Source: Heyndrickxia acidicola
Lineage (GTDB): Bacteria > Bacillota > Bacilli > Bacillales > Bacillaceae_C
Assembly: GCF_001636425.1 (NCBI RefSeq)
Contig: NZ_KV440953.1
Span: 2,306,847-2,370,846 of the forward strand
Reading direction: 5' to 3'
DNA length: 64,000 bases
The notes under the pieces were generated by a model, which saw nothing but the letters and a program-made list of their open reading frames with translations, was not told the DNA's origin and made no database searches. The position numbers were made by a program, and so were the translations under genes. This document shows positions 18,098-27,691 of the stretch, one piece after another; position 1 is the stretch's first letter; each line of letters opens with the position of its first letter.

Positions 18098-21064
18098 TTA
18101 TCTAGCGATTTGCATCGTTTCTGAAATATTAATCACCCCAGTTTTTGAGAATAATTTTAAAAGGTGTTCATGACAGGTAAAAAAGAGGATTTGTACCGAT
18201 TCGCTCATTTCCTCTAAAAGCTGAATTACCTGTAATGTCCTTTCTTTATCAAAGTTTACAAAGCTATCATCAATAATAATGGGAAGAGGGCAGTCATCTT
18301 TTAAGATTTGAATCAAAGCAAAACGCAGGGCTACGTACAATTGCTCCGCCGTTGCCTGGCTTAGCTCTCCTGGCTCAAATAAGACATGGTCAGTTCTTTC
18401 AATAAGAATGCTGCCATCCTTTTGAAGAATGATATGATCATAGTTCGCTCCAGTCAGAATCTGCAGATATTTTTCTGCTGCTTGAATCACCTTTGGAAAA
18501 CGTTCTTCCTTTAATCTGCTGAGCGTTTGAGAAAGGATTTTCTTTGATAGAGCGAGTCTGCCCCATTCCTTTGCCTTCTCGTTGAATTCCGATTTAAGCT
18601 GGTAGAATTCATGGAGTTTATCGGTAAAGGTTCCCCCTTCCTCCATACGGTCGATCTCATAAGCCAACCTTGCCAATTCTGTTTGAGCCTCTTCCGTATT
18701 TTTCGTTGTTTTCTTAAGGCTTTGCTCTAATAGAACATGCTCTTCTTCTAAATTTTGCAATGAACCGGCTTCCACCAATAGCTGAATATCTTCTTTTTTC
18801 AGTTTGTCCTTTATGATTGAAAGATGCTCCCGCAGTTTTGCCGCTTGAATGACCCGTTGTCCCTTTTCTCTGTAGCCTTCTATATCCTTTTCCTCGGCAG
18901 AACGCAACAATTCCTGGATGGACTGGACATTCGCATCATACTCTGATTGCCATTTTGTTTTCTGGATAGAAAGATCATTGCATAAGGAATTTAGCTCCCT
19001 ATAATTTACTTGCTTTTCCTTCTCTATCTTTATAAGTGTTTTCAGCTGAATAACGCCCTCTTCAGTTGGCTGCAGGTCGGCCTTAATGGTTGACATAACC
19101 TCCACAAATTTCGTTTCCCACTCTTTTATTTTTCTTTTAAGATGGTCAATTTTTTTGAGAATCTCATCTTCTTTTCTCACCATTTGAATTAGTTTTTCCA
19201 AAAGATTGAAAGCGTCCATTAGCTGCTCTGAAGAAAAATCGCTCTTTAAGAAAAGACTCTGCTTGATTCCCATAAGAAGACGGTCATTTTCCTCTTGTTT
19301 TTGCATTAATTGCTTCCAGTTTTCTTTTATTTCTGTATACTTATTCTGCTGTTTTTCTAACTGAAGAATTCTTTCCTTCCATTCTTCCCTAAGCCTTATT
19401 TGAGCTGCATATTCTTCGGTACCAGCTGTATCTTGAATAGTTGAAAGCTTTGCTTTCAGCGCCCGTTCTTTGTCCTTCAGCACTTTAATGTCTTTGCTAG
19501 TGTTTCCATTATCGCTCTTCTTTTTAAGGACTATAAGATACAGGAAGGAGATGAATACGCCTGCCAAAGAACCTCCTGCAAGTAACATTTGCCTGGTCAT
19601 AATCCCCGTTCCCAAGAGAATCATAAAGAAAATACATAGGATGATATAAGGTATAGATGAATTTTTTGGACTATCCTTTTCTAATTTCATAAGAAAGCTG
19701 AGCTTGTCATGGATACGTTCGTATTCATCACTCCACATTTTGTGGTTGGAGAGATTTTGCTGCTGTTCTGCCATGCGGCGAAATTGTTCTTCCGAAAGCA
19801 TTTGTGCTTCCAGTTTGTCACACAATTTTTCAATTTCAGAGAGCTCTGCTCCCTCTTTTGCCAGTCTTGCATTCAAATCGTTGCGAGAGGCATTCAAAGA
19901 TACATCCTCCCTTACAGCCAGACGCAGATTCTCTTTCATACTAATTCCCAAATCTATCTTGGACAACCTGGACATCTCTTCATCTTGGAAGTGGAGTTCT
20001 TTTTTTAGCTGCTGGATTTGATCTCTGCATTTTTCTAGCTCAAATGACCACGAAACAGCGGCATCCTTCCATTGGAGGACATGCTGCCAGTTCTCACAAT
20101 AGTGATCAATTTCCTCCTGATGCTCTTTTATTAAAGGGTCGGGTTTGGTATTCAATAAGGGGGCATCCAGCTCGGACAATCGCATGTTTATATTGGAAAG
20201 CTCACTCTTTGCATTCCTATATTTATCTTCGAGCTTTTCCATTCTTGATAGCCCATCAATCGGAAAAGGCTCGGTATTCCCTAATGACACTAATTTACTT
20301 TGAAACTGCTCCATCTCTTTAAATAAAGGCCATTCCTTAATCAGTGCTTCCGTTTTATTGAGTCTGTTTTGCAAATTTTTGCTTTCTGCCTGTAATGCGG
20401 AAAGCATAGCTTGAAGGTCAGCCTTTTTCGAAAGCAGCAATGAGTAATCCTGGTTCTTGGATTTTGCCGTTTTTAATTCACGGTCCTTTTCCTTTAATTC
20501 CTCCAAGAGCTGGTTCATCTCAGGTTTGCGTCCACTTGGTTTAAAAAGAAGATCGAGCTGCTTTTGCAGCTGCTGTTCTGCCTGTAACATTCTGTCTGTT
20601 CCCATAGTCCCTGCTGCAAACAGATATCTGCCCAAATCCTCTGCTTTTATTTTCCCAACATTTTGAAGCCCTTGAACATTAAAGGAAAAAATAGATTGAT
20701 AAGCAGACTTATCTATTCCATTAAGAATTTGTTTTAATAATTCTTCCCCGCCTGTTTCTCCATCCTCCAATTGGACCAGAACATCTCCAGCAGCCTTGCC
20801 TCTTATCCTTTCAATTATGATATGGCCATGCGAATCCGTTTCCAGTAGAATTTTTCCTCCGTAATTTGAATGGCTCTTTGGTTCGTACCGCAAATCAGAG
20901 CTTTGCTTGGTAGGAAAACCAAAGAAAATCGCATGAATGAAAGCCATCATAGTCGATTTCCCCGCTTCATTTTTTCCGAAAATCACCTGGAGGGAGTGAA
21001 TATTGACAACATTCAATTCTACTATCTTCCCATATCCATATATTTGTATTTCTTTGATCTTCAA
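18098..21064 (-). CDS. yhaN: SbcC/RecN-like AAA ATPase YhaN
   Basis: A 988-aa SMC-like ATPase. It has Walker A GKNEAGKST (residues 30-38), long coiled coils on both sides of the centre, and a C-terminal ABC half with the signature-like ELSQATAEQLYVALR and Walker B LPIIIDDSFVNFD (about 920-935). Two hydrophobic helices (about 470-516) split the coiled coils, where SbcC and Rad50 would have a zinc hook; no CxxC is seen there. The start is TTG, 8 nt after AGGAGG. With the nuclease YhaO it probably forms an SbcCD-like, possibly membrane-tethered, complex. Confidence 0.9.
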   Translation of the reverse strand: MKIKEIQIYGYGKIVELNVVNIHSLQVIFGKNEAGKSTMMAFIHAIFFGFPTKQSSDLRYEPKSHSNYGGKILLETDSHGHIIIERIRGKAAGDVLVQLEDGETGGEELLKQILNGIDKSAYQSIFSFNVQGLQNVGKIKAEDLGRYLFAAGTMGTDRMLQAEQQLQKQLDLLFKPSGRKPEMNQLLEELKEKDRELKTAKSKNQDYSLLLSKKADLQAMLSALQAESKNLQNRLNKTEALIKEWPLFKEMEQFQSKLVSLGNTEPFPIDGLSRMEKLEDKYRNAKSELSNINMRLSELDAPLLNTKPDPLIKEHQEEIDHYCENWQHVLQWKDAAVSWSFELEKCRDQIQQLKKELHFQDEEMSRLSKIDLGISMKENLRLAVREDVSLNASRNDLNARLAKEGAELSEIEKLCDKLEAQMLSEEQFRRMAEQQQNLSNHKMWSDEYERIHDKLSFLMKLEKDSPKNSSIPYIILCIFFMILLGTGIMTRQMLLAGGSLAGVFISFLYLIVLKKKSDNGNTSKDIKVLKDKERALKAKLSTIQDTAGTEEYAAQIRLREEWKERILQLEKQQNKYTEIKENWKQLMQKQEENDRLLMGIKQSLFLKSDFSSEQLMDAFNLLEKLIQMVRKEDEILKKIDHLKRKIKEWETKFVEVMSTIKADLQPTEEGVIQLKTLIKIEKEKQVNYRELNSLCNDLSIQKTKWQSEYDANVQSIQELLRSAEEKDIEGYREKGQRVIQAAKLREHLSIIKDKLKKEDIQLLVEAGSLQNLEEEHVLLEQSLKKTTKNTEEAQTELARLAYEIDRMEEGGTFTDKLHEFYQLKSEFNEKAKEWGRLALSKKILSQTLSRLKEERFPKVIQAAEKYLQILTGANYDHIILQKDGSILIERTDHVLFEPGELSQATAEQLYVALRFALIQILKDDCPLPIIIDDSFVNFDKERTLQVIQLLEEMSESVQILFFTCHEHLLKLFSKTGVINISETMQIAR

Positions 21065-21120
21065 ATGTCTTTCCTCCTTTTCAATGAAATTTTCTTCATT
21101 TTTTGCACAGTTCTTTGTTT

Positions 21121-22347
21121 TTATGACTTGGCAATATAAAAGGAAATCAGCTCATGTGCCTCTTCAAGCAATTGTTTTTGCTCCTCTTCCGATATTTCTT
21201 CCAAATATCTGCTTGCATACCTTTGTAAATACAATTCTCCTAGAGCAGCTTCAAATGCATTGCGCTCTATCAGATGCTCTTCTGTACGTGAAATTTCTTT
21301 TAGGAAAGATGCTTCCTGGTTTTGGTGAGAGACATCATTCATTTTCCGTTCAATATCATACACCCATACAAAAGCATCTTCCTCTTCTTCTCCATCCTGC
21401 AGCACATCCAAAAGCTCGCCGTTTTTCATTTTTTGTACTGACTCTTCGTCCAGGCTCCCATCGTCATGAAGTACAATTTTCAGAAGGGTTCCCTGTTCTT
21501 TCCTCCTTACCTTTTCCACCTGCTCTCTGCATTCCAAATATAGTGCAGAGAAATCGTTGATTCCCTGTATATATATTTCTGCTGAATGCCATACAATATC
21601 TGAAGTCTCAACAAACTGAAGCGAAGCAGTTTCGTCTGTTAGGGTAACCATGGTACAGCCCTTGGGACCGGACTCTTTTCGGTTGCGCCCCTGTATATTT
21701 CCCGGATAGACAATATAAGGATCTTCATGCAGGATTTGATGCTTATGTATATGCCCAAGCGCCCAATAATCCATGCCTTTTTCAAGAAGGTCAGGAACAG
21801 TAAAAGGAGCATATGGCTGGTGATCAGTGTTTCCTCCTTCAAGCTGTCCGTGTAACAGGCCAATGTGAAAATCTGCCCCTTCTGCTTGCGGATACGTATC
21901 GATCACTTTTTCCAGGACATGTCTTGTGGGATAACTGAAACCATATAAGTTAACCTTGGTGCCGTCTTTTGCCTTGTATTCAAGCTTTTCGGCCTCAGCG
22001 GAGAAGGTGTGCACATTCTCAGGCATATGAATAGTCGTCCAGGATCCTGATAAATGATCATGGTTTCCATGCAAAACGAAGATCTCTATATTATGTTCAA
22101 GAAGTTTTTCCATTTGTTTTCTAAGTCTTGCCTGTGCTTTTATACTTCTGTCTTCCCCATCGAATAAATCACCGACCAGAAGCATAAAATCAACTCTTGT
22201 CCTTATTGCAAACTCAACCATTTTTTCCATAGAAGAAAAAGTACTTTCCTGGACTCTTTTAAAAATGCCTTTAGGCAGCTTCCTTAAACCTGCATAGGGG
22301 CTGTCCAAATGGAGGTCGGCTGCATGAATAAAACGAATTTGTTTCAC
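21121..22347 (-). CDS. yhaO: SbcD-like metallophosphoesterase YhaO
   Basis: 408 aa with all calcineurin-like phosphoesterase motifs: HAADLHLDSPY (about 6-16), VGDLFDGED, LHGNHDHL, LLHGQLEGG and GHIHKHQ. It is a DNA repair exonuclease-like protein, the partner of YhaN. The start is GTG at 22347, with AGGAGTGG 8 nt upstream; the frame is open 18 codons further but without a ribosome site. A 56-nt gap separates it from yhaN. Confidence 0.9.
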   Translation of the reverse strand: MKQIRFIHAADLHLDSPYAGLRKLPKGIFKRVQESTFSSMEKMVEFAIRTRVDFMLLVGDLFDGEDRSIKAQARLRKQMEKLLEHNIEIFVLHGNHDHLSGSWTTIHMPENVHTFSAEAEKLEYKAKDGTKVNLYGFSYPTRHVLEKVIDTYPQAEGADFHIGLLHGQLEGGNTDHQPYAPFTVPDLLEKGMDYWALGHIHKHQILHEDPYIVYPGNIQGRNRKESGPKGCTMVTLTDETASLQFVETSDIVWHSAEIYIQGINDFSALYLECREQVEKVRRKEQGTLLKIVLHDDGSLDEESVQKMKNGELLDVLQDGEEEEDAFVWVYDIERKMNDVSHQNQEASFLKEISRTEEHLIERNAFEAALGELYLQRYASRYLEEISEEEQKQLLEEAHELISFYIAKS

Positions 22348-22485
22348 TTGGACCACTCCTATTTCTCGAATATACGTTCCCTTATTATTATAAACGAACA
22401 TTCTTGTTTTCTAAACATTAAACATCATGGTTTTGCAATAGAATCAGCATGGAAAAAGGGAGCTGATTCTATTCTTATTATAGAA

Positions 22486-22516
22486 AAATAAGAGCCGAAA
22501 TGGATACGGCTCTTAC
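22486..22516 (-). terminator. Terminator after the ycgQ-like gene
   Basis: AAGAGCCG / CGGCTCTT stem with a 9-nt loop; on the minus strand it is followed by ATTTTTC. Confidence 0.7.
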
Positions 22517-22524
22517 CACTCAAT

Positions 22525-23568
22525 TTAATTATATTTTCGATATACATACGGATCAGACGGCTGCTGAATTACTTTCCAGCTTGTCACCTGTAAATAAGGA
22601 ATGGTTCCCTGGAATTGATGATTGTAGATGGTACTTAGTGTTCCGGTTACTTGCAGCCAGGTATTTTCCTTTTCTGCTTTCATATCTTTCGGAAAATCAA
22701 CCATCATGCCGTATACTCCTGCATCTGCAATACAGTGAATGATACCAAAGCGCAGGAGATAAAGCTGATTATTACTTAAATCACCGGCACGATAGACGAA
22801 TCCTTTTAGCGTAATCGTTTTATTTTCATAGTTTCCAGGATAATTATAAATACTTTCTAAGGCTCTGAAATAGTTCCCATCATTTAGCGTTACATGCTGC
22901 TTAGACCCATAGGTTTTCAGGTCTGATTGCTCCATGGATGAATACTCATCTTTTCCATAATAAAGACTGGAATTCGGGCGTAAAACCTGATGATTAGAGT
23001 ATGGATCATCATCCTCTATGGCTGCAAAGTGAAAACCCTTTGCTTTTACAATCGTCGAATTTAGTGTGGCGACAGGCAAAAACAAGCCTGTAATCAACGG
23101 AATGAGAAGCAGTCCGTATACAAAAACCTTTTTGTACCAAGTGTTTTCTTCATGCGAGTGATCATGGCTATGATGACCGTTGTGACTATGTCCATGATCG
23201 TGGTGGTGGTGCTCATGATCGTGCTCGTGTGTGTGATGATGATCGTGACTGTGATGCACATCTTGAATATGAGCCTTTTGGCTGTTGTGGAATAAATCAT
23301 CTTTTTCAACAGGCGGCTGTACTTTCCCCTGCTTCTTTTCCAGTTTCTTTTGCTTTTTTAACTGCTTTTTAATTTCTCTTTCCTTTTCCTTCTCGTCGCC
23401 TTCCTTTACCCATTTGACCAATTGATAGATGGATAGAAATCCCATTACAAAGATCATAGAAAAGGACAGATATGAATATTTCATATTAATATATTTACTG
23501 ATATTCCCAGAAACATGCAGTTGAAGAAAAAAGTACGTAAATCCAAATAAAATGATAAAGCGTATCAG
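22525..23568 (-). CDS. TIGR03943-type putative permease subunit YcgQ-like, His-rich
   Basis: About 347 aa: two N-terminal membrane helices, a Lys/Glu-rich stretch, a histidine-rich metal-binding-like segment (about residues 98-150, dozens of His and Asp in HDHH/HSH patterns), a third helix, then a soluble domain with PYSNHQVLRPNSS and a YNYPGNYENKTITLKGFV OB-like region. It pairs with the YcgR-type permease next to it. The start is odd: GGAGGTGG is followed by no ATG, GTG or TTG at proper spacing. CTG at 23568 (8 nt from GGAGG) fits best; TTG at 23583 overlaps the site. The substrate is probably a metal, but this is inference. Confidence 0.8.
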   Translation of the reverse strand: MIRFIILFGFTYFFLQLHVSGNISKYINMKYSYLSFSMIFVMGFLSIYQLVKWVKEGDEKEKEREIKKQLKKQKKLEKKQGKVQPPVEKDDLFHNSQKAHIQDVHHSHDHHHTHEHDHEHHHHDHGHSHNGHHSHDHSHEENTWYKKVFVYGLLLIPLITGLFLPVATLNSTIVKAKGFHFAAIEDDDPYSNHQVLRPNSSLYYGKDEYSSMEQSDLKTYGSKQHVTLNDGNYFRALESIYNYPGNYENKTITLKGFVYRAGDLSNNQLYLLRFGIIHCIADAGVYGMMVDFPKDMKAEKENTWLQVTGTLSTIYNHQFQGTIPYLQVTSWKVIQQPSDPYVYRKYN

Positions 23569-23687
23569 AATGTCCACCTCCAATAAACATTGAGAGTGAT
23601 AATGTTGGCCTCCACTCTACTAAACGATTGGCTCTGTTAAAAAACAAGCAGTTATCAATTTCGAAATTTAATAGAGCGTCTAATCTG

Positions 23688-24611
23688 TTAATTAATAAAG
23701 CTTGATAAAAACAAAGAGCCTATAAATACCGAAACAAAGATTAACCCAATAAGAGCAAGGACAAATTTTCTTTTAAATACATCCAGCATCATAAACAGAT
23801 TTTTTATATCAACCATTGCTCCAAAAACCAGAAAAGCAATGATAGGGCCTGTACCAAACATTCCGCTGAAAGAAGACGCAATAAAGGCATCCGCTTCGGA
23901 ACAGATGGATAAAATAAAGGCTAAAAGCATCATGACTAAAATAGCGGTAGCCTTTGTGTGGCCTAAAGAAAGAAGTGTGCTTGTCTTAATGAAGGTTTGC
24001 ATTGCTGATGAAATCAATGCTCCGAAGACAAGAAACTTACCTACAGAAAAGAATTCGTCAATCGCATGATTAACCATATCTTTTAGCTTCTCAGAGAATT
24101 TCATATTGGAATGGTCATGATGGGAATGATCATGTGAGTGGGTAAGTCCGCTCACTTTCTTTTCAATATATTCTCTTAATTGGTTTTCCGTAAATACATA
24201 GGAAATAATAATTGAAACGACAACTGCCACCGCAATTGCCAGGGCACTGCGGTATAACGCCATTTTCCAGCTATCACCAAAAGCAATAAACGTAGAGAAT
24301 ATAACTACTGGATTAATGATGGGGCCCGTCAACATAAATGCCATTGCGGAATAAAGAGGAACGTTTTTCTTTACAAGCCTTTGTGTAATGGGGACAATCC
24401 CGCATTCACAAGCAGGGAACAATGAACCGATGCCTGTCCCTATTGCTATCGATAAAAATCGGTTCTTTGGCATAATTTTTGCTATCATTTCTTCTGTAAT
24501 AAACATTTGGATAAATGCTGCTATGAATACACCTAATACAATAAACGGCAGTGCTTCAATAATAATACTAATAAAAATTGTATTCATTTGTAAAAAGGAT
24601 TGATTTAACAA
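23688..24611 (-). CDS. UPF0718/ArsP_1-type permease YcgR-like
   Basis: A 307-aa membrane protein with about eight helices. It has the family motif FPACECGIVPITQRL (Cys pair near residue 65), GPIINPVVIFST, and the symmetric C-terminal GTGPIIAFLVFGAMVDIKN. A short His-rich loop (HSHDHSHHDHSN) lies mid-protein and echoes the His-rich segment of the partner downstream. The start is TTG with GAGGGAGAG about 8 nt upstream. Some ArsP_1 permeases export organoarsenicals; the His loops here rather suggest a divalent metal. The genes flank the yhaO and yhaP blocks, which is not the B. subtilis arrangement. Confidence 0.82.
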   Translation of the reverse strand: MLNQSFLQMNTIFISIIIEALPFIVLGVFIAAFIQMFITEEMIAKIMPKNRFLSIAIGTGIGSLFPACECGIVPITQRLVKKNVPLYSAMAFMLTGPIINPVVIFSTFIAFGDSWKMALYRSALAIAVAVVVSIIISYVFTENQLREYIEKKVSGLTHSHDHSHHDHSNMKFSEKLKDMVNHAIDEFFSVGKFLVFGALISSAMQTFIKTSTLLSLGHTKATAILVMMLLAFILSICSEADAFIASSFSGMFGTGPIIAFLVFGAMVDIKNLFMMLDVFKRKFVLALIGLIFVSVFIGSLFLSSFIN

Positions 24612-24837
24612 GGTTGTTCTCTCCCTCTACTTCCATTCACTAAACATTTACATTATCTCTTAAATAGTATAGCGAAGTGTATTTCATTGATTCTGACAGA
24701 TTCGTACTAGTAAGCTACGAATTAAAATAAGTCTAAAACGTCTGTGGATAAGGATACTATAAAATAGAGTTTTGGTAAATGGATGCCCTTCTCAATAATT
24801 GAAAATCCCTGTCTTTCACCCTAATTTTATACTTTTA

Positions 24838-25012
24838 TTAAGGCTCTATTAATCTTGCCTGTTGATTTCTGTTGCAGACACTCGCTTTCCGCAGGCGGTA
24901 GGGGAGCCTCCTCGCCGCATGCTTCTGCGGAGTTCTCTCCTAACACGCTTTTCTAAGCAGGAGCCTTGCGTATCTGTTCCAATCAACATTCTTCTTTAAC
25001 AGAGAGCATCAT
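24838..25012 (+). repeat. Family-1 dispersed palindromic element, full copy
   Basis: Complete copy: GGCTCTATTAATCTTGCCTG, CACTCGCTTTCCGCAGGCGG, GGGAGCCTCCTCGCCGCATG, CTCTCCTAACACGCTTTTCT, CCAATCAACATTC and a closing AACAGAG. Confidence 0.8.
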
Positions 25013-25199
25013 GATAATCACATTCGAACTATGGCGCATGAAAATGTGTGCTCGACATAACAATAATACAATGATTATTACCAGAGAATGTTTGTTTTTT
25101 CAAGGTAACCATCCTAAAAAAAGACTTTAAAGAACAAAGAAAAGTTCTTAAAGTCTCTTAATACTGACATGATAGCTTCCATCCTATATGCGATCCCCT

Positions 25200-25364
25200 A
25201 TGGGTCGCCGATTAACGGCGCAATCCGCTTTTCTTTGTCCAGCTCCTTGCGCCATCGGCTCGAGGTCATAAGCCACTCCGGCCAAAAGGTTAAAGAGCAA
25301 ACCTTCTGGCCGGATCGTCTTATGCTGGTCGCCGATTAACGGCGCTATCCGCTTTTCTTTGTCT
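25200..25364 (-). repeat. Family-2-related element with a duplicated end block and an internal hairpin
   Basis: GGTCGCCGATTAACGGCGCA continuing to CGCTTTTCTTTGTC is present at 25203 and again, with one change, at 25328; the second copy abuts the yhaP stop. Between them are GGCCAAAAGGTT / AACCTTCTGGCC (a 12-nt stem with one mismatch) and a reversed CCAGCTCCTTGCGCCATCGG, which is the family-2 end. Confidence 0.7.
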
Positions 25365-26611
25365 CATTTGCTTTTGGATAGCTGCAGCGCTTTTTTAATA
25401 TTTTTTAAATAGGTGTTTTTTCCATACATTAGGACACCGCCGCGATATATTTTTGCTCCAATTAAAGCAAAAATCAGGATAGAAACAACTAAAATCAGGA
25501 TTCCTATAAGTCCTTGCCAAATTGGCAGGTCAAGCATACCCATTCTCATGAACATAATCATCGGTGTAAAAAATGGGATATAGGATGTAACAGTCACAAA
25601 ACCAGCTTCAGGGTTTCCCAGTCCTGACATGGCGATAAAGAATCCGATCATAACCAAAAATGTCATAGGCAGCATTACTTGCTGTACATCTTCTATTCTG
25701 CTGACTAAAGAGCCTAAAAAAGCAGCTAATGTAGCATACAATAAGTATCCGAGCAAGAAAAAGATAATGGCATACAAAATCGTTGCCGGAGATGTATTTC
25801 CAAATCCAAACACTGAGAAAAATGATCCCTGCATAGTATTCATATTTTGCTTTAACACAAGGTAGCCGATCCCCAGCAAAACAGCCATTTGGGTCAGTCC
25901 CAGTAAAGCTATCCCTGCAATTTTTGCAAACATTTGCTGAACTGGGGCTGCGCTGGATATCAAAATTTCCATTACCCTCGTCGCTTTTTCTTTTGCTATT
26001 TCTGTACCGACCATATTGGCATAGGACAATACAGCAAAATAAATGGCAAACAGCAGGACATACACAAGCCCTCTTGCCTCTGCCAGCTGTGCTGATGTTT
26101 TTCCGTTCTTCCCGAGAGTCATCTGTTTAAAGCTTACCGGATCGCTCAGTAAAGATAACTGTTGCGGCGAGAGATTCAGTTTGGCTGCCGCAACGCCTCC
26201 CTTAACAATTTGAAGTGCCTGCTCAAGATAATTTGAAAAATCAGTATCCGTAAGTGTCGGTGCTTTATATATCGCGGAAGGCAGCCCCTCATTTAAAGAT
26301 AGAACAAGATATCCGTCATATTTGCCTTTAAAGACGTCCTTTTGCAGCTGCTTTTCTGAACTATTTACCTGAACAGGCTCTATGTCCTTATTTATCTTCT
26401 TTAACTGAAGGGCATAGACCTGGAAAAGTATATGACTTTGATCAATAATGGCAATTTTTTTAACATCATTCCCCTTAAACATATCCATAATTCTGCTCAT
26501 ATTCCCCATTAGAGTAACACATGCAATCATGATTATGGTGGTAATGATGAAGGCTTTTGTCTTCAATTTTGTCGTATATGTGTAAGACAGAATTAAAAAG
26601 AACTTATCCAT
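25364..26611 (-). CDS. yhaP: ABC exporter permease YhaP (NatB-like)
   Basis: 415 aa with an N-terminal helix, a large external domain (about 50-175) and a C-terminal bundle of about five helices (ABC2_membrane_3 layout). A cytosolic motif TEIAKEKATRVMEILISS is typical of NatB/YhaP sodium or drug exporters. It is the partner of YhaQ. Its ATG lies inside the end of yhaQ (8-bp overlap), after AAAGGTGGGGG. Substrate unknown. Confidence 0.88.
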   Translation of the reverse strand: MDKFFLILSYTYTTKLKTKAFIITTIIMIACVTLMGNMSRIMDMFKGNDVKKIAIIDQSHILFQVYALQLKKINKDIEPVQVNSSEKQLQKDVFKGKYDGYLVLSLNEGLPSAIYKAPTLTDTDFSNYLEQALQIVKGGVAAAKLNLSPQQLSLLSDPVSFKQMTLGKNGKTSAQLAEARGLVYVLLFAIYFAVLSYANMVGTEIAKEKATRVMEILISSAAPVQQMFAKIAGIALLGLTQMAVLLGIGYLVLKQNMNTMQGSFFSVFGFGNTSPATILYAIIFFLLGYLLYATLAAFLGSLVSRIEDVQQVMLPMTFLVMIGFFIAMSGLGNPEAGFVTVTSYIPFFTPMIMFMRMGMLDLPIWQGLIGILILVVSILIFALIGAKIYRGGVLMYGKNTYLKNIKKALQLSKSK

Positions 26612-27503
26612 GCTGGTCCCCCACCTTTTCTATAAAGATATCATTTAAAGAGGGTTCTTCCAGCTCAAACTTACGAACGAACCCTTTTTCACATAACTTT
26701 ATCAAGACTGTTTGGGCGAGTTCTTCCTTTTCTAACTGTAGTACTGCTCCCTGTGCTGTTAGTTTGCACGCTGTTATCCCCTCTAAATTCTTTAAAAAGC
26801 CCAAGTCAAAATCTGCATGGATTGAAATACTTTTTTTGCCAAAGGATTTCTTAATATCCCTCAGCCTTCCGTAAACGACCGGCCTGCCATGGTGCATAAT
26901 ACAAAGATTTTCACAGAGCTCTTCCACGTGCTCCATTCTATGGCTTGAAAATACAATGGTTGTACCTGAGTGTTTCAAGTCCCAAACTGCACTTTTTAAA
27001 AGTTCAACATTTACGGGATCCAATCCACTAAAAGGTTCATCTAAAATAAGCAGCCGCGGTCTATGCAAAACAGCAGCAATAAATTGAATTTTTTGTTGGT
27101 TCCCTTTGGATAATTCATCTAATTTTTTTTCGGAATACTCAGGTACATGAAACTTTTCCAGCCACTTTGACAGCTCTTTTTCAGCAGCCTGCTTCTCCAT
27201 TCCGCGAAGTCTGGCCAGGTACACTAGTTGGTCCTTCACCTTCTGCTTCGGATAAAGTCCCCGCTCTTCCGGCAAATAACCGATATATGGACTTGCCGAA
27301 TAATCAATTTTGCTGCCATTCCATGTAACGCTCCCTTCATTAGGCTCCAAAAGCCCAAGTATCATGCGAAAGGTGGTCGTTTTTCCTGCTCCATTGGCAC
27401 CTAAAAATCCGAACATTTCATTTTCTGGTATGGTTAGCGACAGCTGATCAACAGCGGTAAAATCATTAAACCTTTTTGTTACATTCTCCAGCTTTAAAAC
27501 CAA
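26604..27503 (-). CDS. yhaQ: ABC exporter ATPase YhaQ (NatA-like)
   Basis: A 299-aa ABC ATPase with Walker A GANGAGKTT (about 35-43), the signature LSKGNQQKIQ, Walker B LLILDEPFSGLDPVN, and a C-terminal extension of about 70 residues (ACKLTAQGAVLQLEKEELAQ) of the DUF4162 type. The start is TTG close after GGGGGGAG. It is translationally coupled to yhaP. Confidence 0.88.
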   Translation of the reverse strand: MVLKLENVTKRFNDFTAVDQLSLTIPENEMFGFLGANGAGKTTTFRMILGLLEPNEGSVTWNGSKIDYSASPYIGYLPEERGLYPKQKVKDQLVYLARLRGMEKQAAEKELSKWLEKFHVPEYSEKKLDELSKGNQQKIQFIAAVLHRPRLLILDEPFSGLDPVNVELLKSAVWDLKHSGTTIVFSSHRMEHVEELCENLCIMHHGRPVVYGRLRDIKKSFGKKSISIHADFDLGFLKNLEGITACKLTAQGAVLQLEKEELAQTVLIKLCEKGFVRKFELEEPSLNDIFIEKVGDQHG

Positions 27504-27691
27504 ACTACTCCCCCCTGGTTCCTTCTCTATAATAATTTCTTTTGTTGCTCTTCTATGTTATACGAATCATCCCTAAAAAAGATCCATTTTTTACTCTATT
27601 CAGAAATCCTATTAAATTTTTTCTATCGTTAATTCTTTATGTTAAGATAAATTGAATAGATATATGACTGCAATAGAGAGGAGTATATTTC

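Noticed and set aside
21003-21560. 185-codon plus-strand frame over yhaO
   Set aside because: Antisense to well-conserved phosphoesterase sequence; composition is not protein-like.
27504-27691. yybP-ykoY (Mn) riboswitch before the TerC gene
   Set aside because: The spacer to the divergent yhaQ gene is only 188 nt, is AT-rich, and shows none of the expected stem-loops.
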